Assembly: GCF_015865035.1 (NCBI RefSeq)
Contig: NZ_JADZGI010000001.1
Span: 2,046,001-2,110,000 of the forward strand
DNA length: 64,000 nt
From: Novosphingobium aureum
GTDB lineage: Bacteria; Pseudomonadota; Alphaproteobacteria; Sphingomonadales; Sphingomonadaceae
Direction: 5' to 3'
Shown here: positions 56,480-64,000 of the stretch, one piece after another
Layout: the number at the start of each line of letters is the position of its first letter
Position numbering within the stretch: the stretch's first letter is position 1
The notes under the pieces: model-generated
Database searches by the model: none
What the model was told of the DNA's origin: nothing
Seen by the model: only the letters and a program-made list of their open reading frames with translations
Program-made: the position numbers and the translations under genes

Positions 56480-57256
56480 TTACGCCGGGGTGTAGGCGCG
56501 ACCGTTGAGGTACATGGCCTCAACGTTCGTGCGCTTCAGGATCTCGACGGTGAACGGGAGCTGCTGCCAGTCCTGCTCGGCCTTGAGCGCGAAATCGCCG
56601 TTAGGCGACATCTTCACGTAAGGCATGAAATAGTCGAAGTTCTGACCCTGCGGGTTGTCGGCGATGTAGCGCAGGGCGCCCTTGATCGGTTCGGTGCCCG
56701 AGGTGACCTGCTCGATGGCCTTCGCCTCGCGATCGTAGGTGACCGTGATCGAATCGCCGGTTGCGATACCACCGCCGTCGAGAACGGTGATGATGCCGAG
56801 ATCCTCGTTGACGAGGTAGTCGACGCCGAAGGTCTTGGCGACCGAGGCGACCTCGACGATGACGTTGGCGATCGAGTGGACGCCGGTGGGCATCGCGTCG
56901 CTCATGCCGATCTGGTAAGAACGACCCTGCATCACCGCCGGGATCACTTCCTCGACTGCCGAGGCCGAGGTCTGCGTCACGACGTTCGCCTCGCCGAAGA
57001 AGAACGCGGCGATGTTGTTCACGTCCATGTCGATGCAGGTCAGCGAACCGGTGCGGCTCGTCTCGAGCGGGACCTGCTCCACCTTCTCGCGAACGCCGTG
57101 GTCGGAGTTGTAGAGATCGAGGAAGCTCGTGCTGATCGAGAGGTTGAACGAGGGCGTAATACCCAGGTAGCGGAACCCTTCGGGGGTGTAGGTGCCGGTC
57201 TTGAAGGGGCTGAAGTGCAGCTCCCCGCGACCCAGGGTGTAGTTTTCAGCAGCCAT
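56480..57256 (-). CDS. major tail tube protein, 258 aa
   Basis: Position (just ahead of the chaperones) and content fit a siphophage tail tube protein: TLGRGELHFSPFKTGTYTPEG at the N terminus, many beta strands (SLTCIDMDVNNIAAFFFG, GIITVLDGGGIATGDSITVTYD), and a final VEILKRTNVEAMYLNGRAY. No Ig-like extension is evident. Operator site 19 lies 26 bp upstream. Confidence 0.75.
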   Translation of the reverse strand: MAAENYTLGRGELHFSPFKTGTYTPEGFRYLGITPSFNLSISTSFLDLYNSDHGVREKVEQVPLETSRTGSLTCIDMDVNNIAAFFFGEANVVTQTSASAVEEVIPAVMQGRSYQIGMSDAMPTGVHSIANVIVEVASVAKTFGVDYLVNEDLGIITVLDGGGIATGDSITVTYDREAKAIEQVTSGTEPIKGALRYIADNPQGQNFDYFMPYVKMSPNGDFALKAEQDWQQLPFTVEILKRTNVEAMYLNGRAYTPA

Positions 57257-57281
57257 GTGGACTCACCTTTCAAGTTGCGTT

Positions 57282-57296
57282 TCACTCTATAGTTGA
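57282..57296. promoter_or_regulatory. operator-like palindrome, site 19
   Basis: TCACT CTATA GTTGA, inside the structural operon ahead of the major tail gene. A weaker TCACC TTTCA AGTTG is at 57263-57277. Confidence 0.55.
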
Positions 57297-57311
57297 TATT
57301 TGATCCGAACG

Positions 57312-57866
57312 CTAGGCGTAGGGATCGGCGGCATCTTCGACGATCCGCAGGGTGACGGGCAGCCACAGCCACGATTTCGACGAAACTTCATCGGCAGGGC
57401 GCACCACGCCTGAGCCGAACCTGACCTCGGTGATGCGATTGGGCCCCGGACCTCCAAACCCGAAGGGGGCGGGCTGGTGCAACCTGTCTGGCGCCTTGCG
57501 CACCCGCTCGGCGGCGAGGCGACGGCGAAGGTCGGCCAGTAGCGGATAGGCACTGTCGGTCGGATTGACCGGATCATCCTCGACGAAGCCCTGGACCAGC
57601 AAGCCCCAGTCGCATTCACCCGCCGTTGCCGATGCGGGCGGCTCGCCTAGCATCTGGGCATTTTCCGGAGCCTCGAGCACGCTGACCAGCGTGTCAGGGT
57701 CATTCTCGCCGAACCAAGCGCGCCCGCGATAGACGCGCGAGACGGGCACCCCGTCGCCGGGGTCGAAGTCCGACAGGTCGCACTGGTACCCGTCCGCAGG
57801 GGAAATTTCCTTGAAGGCCGCGGTCATCGCCTTGAGCACGCGCAGCTTGAAGGTGTCAGGCATCAT
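57312..57866 (-). CDS. tail completion/terminator-like protein, 184 aa
   Basis: Between the Z-like minor tail protein and the tail tube gene, where tail terminators (gpU-type) occur. N-terminal helix (TFKLRVLKAMTAAFKEI), then beta-rich (SRVYRGRAWFGENDPDTLVSVLEAP) and a C-terminal LPVTLRIVEDA. Two adjacent ATGs (57866, 57863) are possible starts, both overlapping the previous stop. Confidence 0.6.
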   Translation of the reverse strand: MMPDTFKLRVLKAMTAAFKEISPADGYQCDLSDFDPGDGVPVSRVYRGRAWFGENDPDTLVSVLEAPENAQMLGEPPASATAGECDWGLLVQGFVEDDPVNPTDSAYPLLADLRRRLAAERVRKAPDRLHQPAPFGFGGPGPNRITEVRFGSGVVRPADEVSSKSWLWLPVTLRIVEDAADPYA

Positions 57867-58488
57867 CCAGTTCCAGAAGTCGGAGAAATTCGGTCTCGAG
57901 AAACGCAGCCGCGTCGGGGGCCACGTCACCGGCCACGGTGCGGAACACCTGATCGACGCTCGGACCGTAGAGCAGCGAAAGGCCGTTCTTCATGCGCGTG
58001 ACCTGCTTGCGCTTGTTCTCGATCGTCTCGCCCGGGCGCAGGCGGATCGCGAGGCCGAGATTGCCCAGCTCGCCGTCTGCCCCGCGCAGCCGGATGATGA
58101 AGGCGCGCCGCATCAACTTGGCGAAGCCGGGTGCCACCTCCACCGTGACCCCGCCGCGCCGGTTGGGTGTGCGGTTGCGGGCAAAACGGGCCAGCGTGGT
58201 TGGTCGAAAACGTCCGGTGATACGCCCTTCGACCCGGTCGCGCGTGGCCTTCTGGGTGACGGCGAGCCGTCCGTCCTGTCGGCTGTCGAGATAGCGTGCC
58301 GGGAAGGCGACTTGTTCACGCATGCGGCGTGAAGCGTCGGTGCGCGTGCGTGCGACGGTCGTGTTGACCGCGCGCACTGCAGCCATGCGGATTGCTGCCG
58401 GCAGCGACTCCAGGTCGCGCGCGGTGTCGATCCCCTCGATCGCCACGACGTAGTCGAGCAGCCGGCTCTCGGCGGAAAAACTCGTCAT
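57856..58488 (-). CDS. minor tail protein Z-like, 210 aa
   Basis: RAVNTTVARTRTDASRRMREQVAFPARYL is the signature of the prophage minor tail protein Z family. The rest is basic and mixed alpha/beta (GGVTVEVAPGFAKLMRRAF). It joins head and tail parts in lambda-like phages. 4-bp overlap with the previous gene. Confidence 0.8.
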   Translation of the reverse strand: MTSFSAESRLLDYVVAIEGIDTARDLESLPAAIRMAAVRAVNTTVARTRTDASRRMREQVAFPARYLDSRQDGRLAVTQKATRDRVEGRITGRFRPTTLARFARNRTPNRRGGVTVEVAPGFAKLMRRAFIIRLRGADGELGNLGLAIRLRPGETIENKRKQVTRMKNGLSLLYGPSVDQVFRTVAGDVAPDAAAFLETEFLRLLELDDA

Positions 58489-58856
58489 ACCGGCACCGGC
58501 AGGCTTTGCATGTCGGCGGGCGAAAGGCGCACGACACGCGCGGTTTGGAATTCGTCATCGACCGGATAGAGATGGTCGATGCGATACCCTTCACCGGCCG
58601 CTATCGACACCAGCGCACCACGGCGCAGCGGAGCGGCAAACTCGGGAAGGTGGAAGCGCACGCGCTCCTCGGAATTGGCCATGGAGGCGCCGCCGTCAGG
58701 GTCGGTGCCAGTCGTCATCTCGTCGACGCGCAACCAGGTGCGCACGGTGCAGGGACGCGATGCGGCGCCCGCGACCGGGAAATAGTACGCCGCGACCGAC
58801 AGCTCCTTGTGCCGGTCGCGGCGTGCCTTGCGCTTGATGTCGCGGATGCGGCTCAT
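58485..58856 (-). CDS. head-tail joining protein candidate, 123 aa
   Basis: Small beta-rich protein (AAYYFPVAGAASRPCTVRTWLR, GALVSIAAGEGYRIDHLYPVD) between the head genes and minor tail protein Z. Lambda gpFII-like adaptors lie here. The sequence itself is not diagnostic. Confidence 0.5.
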   Translation of the reverse strand: MSRIRDIKRKARRDRHKELSVAAYYFPVAGAASRPCTVRTWLRVDEMTTGTDPDGGASMANSEERVRFHLPEFAAPLRRGALVSIAAGEGYRIDHLYPVDDEFQTARVVRLSPADMQSLPVPV

Positions 58857-58862
58857 TGCGCG

Positions 58863-59258
58863 TCAGGTGATGTCGTCGTCCGAGGCCGGGCTCGATGCCG
58901 CGTCGCTGGCGGTATCGGCGGGAGCCTGCGAGGCATCGTCGGAAGCAGCCGGGGTCGAAGCCGGGGGCGGGTTGGATGCTTCCGTCTTGACTTCGGCGGG
59001 CTTGAGCAGGCCCAGCTTCTCGGCCAGGAGAAGTTCGCCTTCGTCGCAGTCGCGCGCGGCGCCGAGCAGCAGCAGTTCATCGCGTTCACCTTCCGTCGCG
59101 GGCACGAAGATCTGGGTCGGCATGGCAGTCTTGCCCTTGCCGTAGGTGACCTTGTGGATGGCGAAGACGGGTTCGACGCGGGCGTCGGTCTCGACGGTGT
59201 CGACGGTCTTGGTGGCAGGCTTCGCTGCCTGTGCCTTGGGAGTCTTGGTCCGGGTCAT
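58863..59258 (-). CDS. head-completion-region protein, acidic C terminus, 131 aa
   Basis: N-terminal Lys/Thr-rich stretch, a core (EPVFAIHKVTYGKGKTAMPTQ, DELLLLGAARDCDEGELLLAEKLG) and a low-complexity Ala/Ser/Asp C terminus ending ASDDDIT. It follows the major capsid gene, where head-tail connectors are expected. Operator site 20 is directly upstream of its start. Confidence 0.5.
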   Translation of the reverse strand: MTRTKTPKAQAAKPATKTVDTVETDARVEPVFAIHKVTYGKGKTAMPTQIFVPATEGERDELLLLGAARDCDEGELLLAEKLGLLKPAEVKTEASNPPPASTPAASDDASQAPADTASDAASSPASDDDIT

Positions 59259-59261
59259 ATA

Positions 59262-59276
59262 TCACCTTATAGTTGA
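59262..59276. promoter_or_regulatory. operator-like palindrome, site 20
   Basis: TCACC TTATA GTTGA, between the major capsid gene and the next leftward gene, inside the head operon. Confidence 0.6.
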
Positions 59277-59315
59277 AACGGCGGGCGCGAATGTCCCGCC
59301 GTTCCGGGTTTCAGG

Positions 59316-60410
59316 TCAGGCGACCGCCGAGGCCACCTTGTAGGTGGCGTTCGGGTTGATCGGCACGAACAGCGGGGCCGATTCGATCGAGACATGCTCG
59401 ACCTTCACGCGGCCGTCCTGCATGGTGTAGTTCTTGGGGAACATCGGCAGGGCTTCGTACTCGGCATCCGGGTCGACGATCATGCCGAAGCATTCGTAAC
59501 CCATGATCGCACTCGGGCGGGCGGTGACGACCATGTCCTTGGCGCCGAGATAGCGCGTCGCCACGCCGGTGTCGGTCTGGAAATCCTCGCCGTTGACCCA
59601 GATCTCGATGGTCCGGCCCGAGCCGCCGGCGATTGCCAGCTCGCCCAGCTTGTAGACCTTTTCCATCGCGCTTCCGGGCAGGATACCGCGATCGACCGAG
59701 TGGACGCCACCCTTGAGGTTGATGTCCATGTGGGACATGATTTCCTCGTCGGCCTGCCAGACCGGGGCAACGTCGGTGCCGATCGTGATGCGATCGGGAA
59801 CGCCTCCGAATTCGGCAGAGGTCATCGTGTCGATGATGGCCTTGACCTTGTCGAGGATCGACACGCCGCTGTCGCCAAAACGGTTGCCTGCGGTCAGCGT
59901 CTCGGTGTGACCCGCGTCGCGGCGGAAGTCGACCAGGACTTCGCTGCCGTCCTTGTAGGTGCAGGTGACCTTGCCGTCGATGATGGCCTTGGCCTTCATC
60001 CATTCCCAGCGACGCTCGACAGCAAGCTGGAATTCGAGGAGCATCTGCGCCTTGATCAGCTCCAGGCGCTGCATCGGAGTCAGCTTGCGCTGCTGGAAGC
60101 GCGATTCACCGATGCCGGGCTGGAAGGTCAGCGGACGCAGCGGATCGACCGGGTCCTCGACCACCACGTTGGCGGGCTTGAAGCGGTAGCCGCGCTGTTC
60201 GTCGCTGAACACGCCATGGCCGCGGCCAAGCGGCTTGACGAAAGGCGCGAGCTTGCGGCTGCGGATCGGCAGCTTCTCGAAATCGATGTACTCGTCGGTC
60301 GAGCGCATCTGCGCGGTGAAATACTGACCGAAATACCATTCCTCGGGCTTGGTATCGCGGAACATGCCGAGCGACTTGCGCGGCGTCCACAGCTCGTAGG
60401 GATTCCCCAT
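59316..60410 (-). CDS. major capsid protein, lambda gpE family, 364 aa
   Basis: The sequence follows the gpE pattern: PFVKPLGRGHGVFSDEQRGY, RFKPANVVVEDPVDP, FQQRKLTPMQRLELIKAQ, EWMKAKAIIDGKVTCTYKDGSE, PVWQADEEIMSH and the C-terminal APLFVPINPNATYKV. It forms the HK97-fold shell. Neighbours (decoration protein D, S49 protease with scaffold) agree with this. Confidence 0.9.
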   Translation of the reverse strand: MGNPYELWTPRKSLGMFRDTKPEEWYFGQYFTAQMRSTDEYIDFEKLPIRSRKLAPFVKPLGRGHGVFSDEQRGYRFKPANVVVEDPVDPLRPLTFQPGIGESRFQQRKLTPMQRLELIKAQMLLEFQLAVERRWEWMKAKAIIDGKVTCTYKDGSEVLVDFRRDAGHTETLTAGNRFGDSGVSILDKVKAIIDTMTSAEFGGVPDRITIGTDVAPVWQADEEIMSHMDINLKGGVHSVDRGILPGSAMEKVYKLGELAIAGGSGRTIEIWVNGEDFQTDTGVATRYLGAKDMVVTARPSAIMGYECFGMIVDPDAEYEALPMFPKNYTMQDGRVKVEHVSIESAPLFVPINPNATYKVASAVA

Positions 60411-60442
60411 GGTCTATGTCCTTTCCTATGGCTGCAGGGTGA

Positions 60443-60913
60443 TTACGAGGCGTTGCCGCCCAAGCGCGAACGGAACACCAGCGTCGCCAGGTTCTGAAGC
60501 ACACCCTCCCAGGTGGTCTTCTTGGCGAGGGTGTCGAACGAAGCGTCCCAGACGAGAGGGCTGTCGGTGCCCGCGTCGTCGGACCCGGCGTTGAAGCAGC
60601 CCCCGGGCAGCAGTTCGCCATAGACGCTGGTATTGGCCGCACCCGAGCTGGCGGCATGCGCGAGCACACCCACCGGGACGACTGCGCTACCGAGCGTCGC
60701 GTTGTAGGTCGCCTTCACCAGCTTGCCTGCAGCAATGCCGACGACGGTGAACTGCGCGAGATCCAGGCTGTCACCGAGCAGGATGCGCGAAGTGGGCGAC
60801 AGCTTGGGTTCGGACCCTGCAAGCAGGTTGGAATCGACGAGAGTGTCGAGCTCTTCGAACGCGGGCGTACCGTAGGTGTCCGCGCTCTGGTAGGAAGTGT
60901 TGACGTTGGGCAT
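60443..60913 (-). CDS. head decoration protein, lambda gpD-like, 156 aa
   Basis: Located between the protease/scaffold and major capsid genes. Contains the HDPD-type features: SRILLGDSLDLAQFTVVGIAAGKLVKA, a GVLAHAASSGAANTSVYGELLPG segment and a C-terminal helix. It stabilises the expanded capsid. Confidence 0.8.
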   Translation of the reverse strand: MPNVNTSYQSADTYGTPAFEELDTLVDSNLLAGSEPKLSPTSRILLGDSLDLAQFTVVGIAAGKLVKATYNATLGSAVVPVGVLAHAASSGAANTSVYGELLPGGCFNAGSDDAGTDSPLVWDASFDTLAKKTTWEGVLQNLATLVFRSRLGGNAS

Positions 60914-60957
60914 TTTTCAGACCTTTCGTGTGCGGAAGGGGAGGGCGGTGCCGGGGT

Positions 60958-61368
60958 TCAGGCGAAGCCCTTGAGACCCATCTGCTTGGCGAGATCGCGC
61001 ACCGAGGTGCTGTCGTCCTCGTCGTCCTGCGCGGAGGCGTCTTCGCTACCCTCTGCGCCGAGCTCGGGGTTGCCGTGCTCCATCGCCTCGGCGAAGGTCT
61101 GCCCACCCGAGTGGGTGTTGCTCTTGCCTTCGGCCGGCAGCTTCGAAAGGAATGCCGTCGCGGCCTCGAGCGTGCGGCCGCCTTCGGCTGCGAGCGCGCG
61201 GGCGGCTGCAGGACGGGTTGCGGCCTCGTCGCTGTCGAGGATCGCGAAGATCAGCTCGCGTTCTGCTGCAGCGCCTTCGGTGTAGCCTTCGGCGCGCGCG
61301 GCGCCGACTGCCTGTTCGTGGGCGGCCTGGTCGACCGCCGACTCGATGGGCTGGGTCTTTTCAGCCAT
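60958..61368 (-). CDS. internal scaffold protein (Nu3-like), 136 aa
   Basis: An in-frame ATG at 61368 (MAEKTQPIESAVDQAAHEQ) has AGGAGA seven bases upstream, in the middle of the protease gene. This is the classical Nu3 arrangement. The product is helical, acidic and Ala/Glu-rich, and should scaffold the prohead. Confidence 0.7.
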   Translation of the reverse strand: MAEKTQPIESAVDQAAHEQAVGAARAEGYTEGAAAERELIFAILDSDEAATRPAAARALAAEGGRTLEAATAFLSKLPAEGKSNTHSGGQTFAEAMEHGNPELGAEGSEDASAQDDEDDSTSVRDLAKQMGLKGFA

Positions 61369-62232
61369 AGGGTCTTCTCCTGGGTTGTCGGACGGGTCGT
61401 CCAGCGATGCCGCGAATGCGGCGAAGGTGTCGTCAAGGCTGCCGATCGAATCGGCAAAGCCGTTGGCGACGGCCTGAGTTGCGGTGAACGTGAGGGCCTC
61501 GGTGTCCCGAACCACCTGTACGTCCAGCCCGCGACCTCGTGACACGCAGGCCACGAAGACTTCGTAGAGCTCGTCGATGCGCGTCTGGATGCGCGCCTTC
61601 ACATCGTCCGCCAGCGGTTCGTGCGGATTGCCGTCGACCTTGTGCTTACCTGCGTGCACGTAGGTGATCGTGATCCCGCGCTCTTCCATCGCCCGAGACA
61701 GGTCGACGTGCATCGTCACCACGCCGACCGAGCCGACACCGCCGGTGCGCGATATCGCGATGTGGTCGGCGACGCTCGCGATCGCATAGGCTGCAGAATA
61801 GGCAGCCTCGTGCGCGAAGGCGCGAACGGGCTTCGTCTTGGCTGCGACCATCTTGTCGACGGCATCGAAGCAACCGGCCACCATGCCGCCCGGGCTGTCG
61901 ATCACGAAGGCGACGGCGCGCACGTTGGCGTCGGCCATGCCGCGCTCGAAAGCCTTCTGGAGGTAGGTGTAACCCGTCGCCCACGAGAAGAGTTGATAGG
62001 GAAAGTCGTGAAGCAGGACGCCGCGCACGGGGATCGAGAGGATGCCGTCTGCCGACACCTCGTAGGGGCGCACCCACGCGTAGTCCTCCGACCAGAAATC
62101 CTCGGTGCTCGCCAGCGCGGGCAACTCGGCGGCCTCTGCCTGCTCGAGGCAGGCCTTGAAGCGGACCTCGCAGCCGGGCTCGATCAGCGCGGGTTCGCCG
62201 GCGAAGCGGGAAATGAGGTAGTTTGGCTTCAT
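60958..62232 (-). CDS. S49-family prohead protease with scaffold domain, 424 aa
   Basis: N-terminal ClpP/SppA fold: AFVIDSPGGMVAGCFDAVDKMV, AAYSAAYAIASVADHIAISRTG with the catalytic-type Ser near 147, and GSVGVVTMHVDLSRAMEERGI. The C-terminal third (about 289-424) is an acidic helical scaffold that also starts internally. This matches lambda gpC/Nu3. It matures the prohead. Confidence 0.85.
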   Translation of the reverse strand: MKPNYLISRFAGEPALIEPGCEVRFKACLEQAEAAELPALASTEDFWSEDYAWVRPYEVSADGILSIPVRGVLLHDFPYQLFSWATGYTYLQKAFERGMADANVRAVAFVIDSPGGMVAGCFDAVDKMVAAKTKPVRAFAHEAAYSAAYAIASVADHIAISRTGGVGSVGVVTMHVDLSRAMEERGITITYVHAGKHKVDGNPHEPLADDVKARIQTRIDELYEVFVACVSRGRGLDVQVVRDTEALTFTATQAVANGFADSIGSLDDTFAAFAASLDDPSDNPGEDPMAEKTQPIESAVDQAAHEQAVGAARAEGYTEGAAAERELIFAILDSDEAATRPAAARALAAEGGRTLEAATAFLSKLPAEGKSNTHSGGQTFAEAMEHGNPELGAEGSEDASAQDDEDDSTSVRDLAKQMGLKGFA

Positions 62233-63932
62233 GACGCAGTGTCCTGCTGTTCGGGTGCCTGTGCCGAAGGGGCGGGGGCTCCGCCGGCGAGACCGGGGAG
62301 CACGAGACCGAGCGTGCGGCGAAGTTCCTGTTCGCGGCGGATCTGGCGGAACACCTTGCGCCAGTCCTTACCCAGCCGGGCGAGCTCGTCCTCCGCGGTC
62401 GAGAGGCCCGCGTTGATGCGCGCAATGGCGGCTTCGGTTTCCTTGCCTTCGTCGATCTGCCCGCGCGAGGCGCCGATCCAGTCGCAGCGCGCGATCGCAT
62501 CGAAGGACAGACCAAGGCGGCGACCGGCATAGATCGAGAAACCCGGGCGCTTCGCGGTTTCGATCTGCCCGGTCTGTATCGCCTCTTCCAGCCACAGGCG
62601 GTAGACGATCGTCGCAAAGCGATCGGCGATCATCTTCTTGCGCGCCTGCATGAACTTCCAGGTTTCGGTCATCGCGGCGCGGGCCGAGGAGTAGTTGGTG
62701 TTCGTGTAGTCGCGCGAAAGCTGCTCGTAGGAGACGCCGATCGAGGCCGCGATGTAACGCAGCAAAGACTGCTCGAATTCCTGACCGAGCGGGCCACCCT
62801 TACCAGGCGAGAGCATGTCCAGCTTGGTTCCGGGGAAGAGGTGCGGGATCTGCACCCCGTCGATCTGGAGCCCGCGCGCCTTGCCGACGTACTGTGATAC
62901 CGATCCGAGGAAGCCCTTGGCGTAGTTCGACACCGCGTCCTGCATGGCCTTGGGCGACGTGTTTCCGCCACCAAGCTGTGCGAAGACCATCTCGGTCGGA
63001 AGGTCTGAGGTGATCGCGGCAGCATAGAGCGACTGCGTCACCGCGTGCTGGATGTTCACGTCGCGCCAGGTGTGCGTCTTCTTCATCGCCGACAGGGCGC
63101 TGGCCATTTCGGTGATGCCGCGCGTCTGTTCAGGACGCAGCGTCTCGTAAAGATGGACGATCTGCATCCGGCCCCAGGGGCGGCGGCGCGCGACTTCCTT
63201 CCAGCGGGCGATTTCCCCGAAGCGCACGGGACCGTAGTCGAACTGCTGCTTCGTGCGGATCTGGTAGGCCACCGGCGCGTTGCGGGCGTTGAAGCGGATA
63301 CCGGCGCGCACCATCGGGTCGATGGCCGCGCCCGGTATGTCCTCGCGGGTGCACAGGCGATCAAGCTCGATCATCTGGATCGCCGTGCGGAAGGGTGCCC
63401 CGTCATCGCGCACCCACTCGGCGGCGGCCAGGACCTCGCCTGCCATGAGGTGGATACCAACCGCCATGCGAACCAGCGAGGTGAAGTTGTTCTGCCGGGC
63501 CGCATCGACCCATGCATCCGGGGAGTCGGCGTAGAGCTCCCACTTCTCCTCGACTTCCTCCTGGAATTCCTCCTCCCAGGCATCGTCGACCCGGCCGAAC
63601 AGAACGCGCGATGCGGGTCGTGCGTTCAGCAGGTAGTGCGACCCGACGATATTGTCCTTGTGCAGGTTCGAACCGCCTTGCACGAAGGCGTCGTTCGACA
63701 GCATGGACCGCGCGCGGGCATCGATAATCGGCTTATCGGGCAGAATGTCGGCATCAACCGACTGGAGCGGCGGCGACCACAGGCCGATCGTCGAGTTTTC
63801 CCGGTCGGCAGCCTCGTGCACGCCGTAGGCCATTTCACCCCCTGCCGACGGCGGGACCTTGACCGCGGCAGGGGGTGCTGCCGGGGCGGCCAGCAGTTCG
63901 TCGAATTCGTCCTGGGGAAGGGGGGCGCTCAT
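62229..63932 (-). CDS. portal protein, lambda family, 567 aa
   Basis: Shows phage_portal_2 features: ARARSMLSNDAFVQGGSNLHKDN at the N-terminal third, EVLAAAEWVRDDGAPFRTAIQ, SSARAAMTETWKFMQARKKM and WIGASRGQIDEGKETEAA. It forms the dodecameric portal through which DNA is packed. The N terminus MSAPLPQDEFDELL carries the shared acidic tag, here on a virion protein. ATG 63932 overlaps the gpW-like stop. Confidence 0.85.
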   Translation of the reverse strand: MSAPLPQDEFDELLAAPAAPPAAVKVPPSAGGEMAYGVHEAADRENSTIGLWSPPLQSVDADILPDKPIIDARARSMLSNDAFVQGGSNLHKDNIVGSHYLLNARPASRVLFGRVDDAWEEEFQEEVEEKWELYADSPDAWVDAARQNNFTSLVRMAVGIHLMAGEVLAAAEWVRDDGAPFRTAIQMIELDRLCTREDIPGAAIDPMVRAGIRFNARNAPVAYQIRTKQQFDYGPVRFGEIARWKEVARRRPWGRMQIVHLYETLRPEQTRGITEMASALSAMKKTHTWRDVNIQHAVTQSLYAAAITSDLPTEMVFAQLGGGNTSPKAMQDAVSNYAKGFLGSVSQYVGKARGLQIDGVQIPHLFPGTKLDMLSPGKGGPLGQEFEQSLLRYIAASIGVSYEQLSRDYTNTNYSSARAAMTETWKFMQARKKMIADRFATIVYRLWLEEAIQTGQIETAKRPGFSIYAGRRLGLSFDAIARCDWIGASRGQIDEGKETEAAIARINAGLSTAEDELARLGKDWRKVFRQIRREQELRRTLGLVLPGLAGGAPAPSAQAPEQQDTAS

Positions 63933-64000
63933 GTGAAGAACGGCCGCAGCGGCCCGCTGACGCTCGTCGTTCCAAGCTGTCGCTTCAGATCTGCGATGTA
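63929..64000 (-). CDS. gpW-like head-tail joining protein, 3' end only
   Basis: The last 23 residues are visible: YIADLKRQLGTTSVSGPLRP, then FFT and stop. The ending and the position directly before the portal fit lambda gpW. The start lies beyond the window edge, as should the terminase genes. Confidence 0.6.
   Translation of the reverse strand, partial: YIADLKRQLGTTSVSGPLRPFFT

Noticed and set aside
1..64000. tRNA or rRNA genes and an integrase gene
   Set aside because: I saw only the 20-base tRNA-like fragment at 3709; no complete tRNA, rRNA or tyrosine/serine recombinase motif was found.

Overview
The window is a GC-rich alphaproteobacterial sequence, probably from a member of the Sphingomonadales (DUF2793 tail protein, a DUF3560 plasmid-type cluster, a class II ribonucleotide reductase). 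Most of it, about 3.7-4.7 kb to the right edge, is a tailed phage or prophage with a lambda-like head and a long non-contractile tail. No integrase or terminase lies inside the window. The terminase should follow beyond 64,000, because the head genes run leftward from that edge. A 20-bp copy of a tRNA-Ser 3' end at 3709-3728 is a candidate att core. Its polarity would put the integrated element to its right.

Layout. 1-2575: a decaying mobile-element remnant in which three neighbouring genes each carry a different lesion (an in-frame amber codon, a G6 homopolymer frameshift, a 13-bp tandem duplication). 2572-4476: an exported protein, the att-like region and a lipoprotein. 4741-12454: a regulator and a leftward replication operon (VRR-NUC nuclease, SF2 helicase, family B DNA polymerase, SSB-like DUF2815 protein, DUF2800 nuclease). 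12607-15543: a small HTH protein and a primase/VapE helicase. 15591-19191: small leftward accessory genes. 19192-20050: a repeat-rich, origin-like region. 20052-25398: a rightward plasmid-like DUF3560/methyltransferase cluster. 25674-36472: a C5 methyltransferase with a second gene nested in another frame, then a nucleotide-metabolism block (MazG, SLOG, deoxyribosyltransferase-like protein, ThyA, exonuclease, dNMP kinase, NrdJ), a GapR-like protein and an MT-A70 methyltransferase. 36444-39709: phosphoesterase and lysis cassette (XhlA-like protein, nested spanins, GH108 endolysin, holin candidate). 39863-40822: an acyltransferase, probably a moron. 40838-64000: tail and head genes, leftward, interrupted by a beta-helix protein at 49991-51091.

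Two genome-wide patterns stand out. First, about 20 copies of a 15-bp imperfect palindrome, TCAMC-N5-GKTGA, occupy most gene-free gaps of the phage, including gaps inside co-directional operons. This resembles the dispersed repressor operators of P1 or the stoperators of mycobacteriophage L5. Second, a short acidic-hydrophobic motif, about D-[DE]-F-[DE]-x-L-L, sits at the N or C terminus (or in a linker) of about a dozen otherwise unrelated proteins: nucleases, SSB-like protein, methyltransferases, GapR-like protein, primase and portal. It looks like a shared docking tag. The protein nested out of frame inside the C5 methyltransferase gene ends in the same tag, which argues that it is translated.

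Other notable points are a -1 frameshift site for the tail assembly chaperone, a Nu3-like internal scaffold start, and paralogous von Willebrand A domains inserted in two different tail proteins, one with an intact MIDAS motif and one without. All assignments come from reading motifs and gene order. No database search was run.
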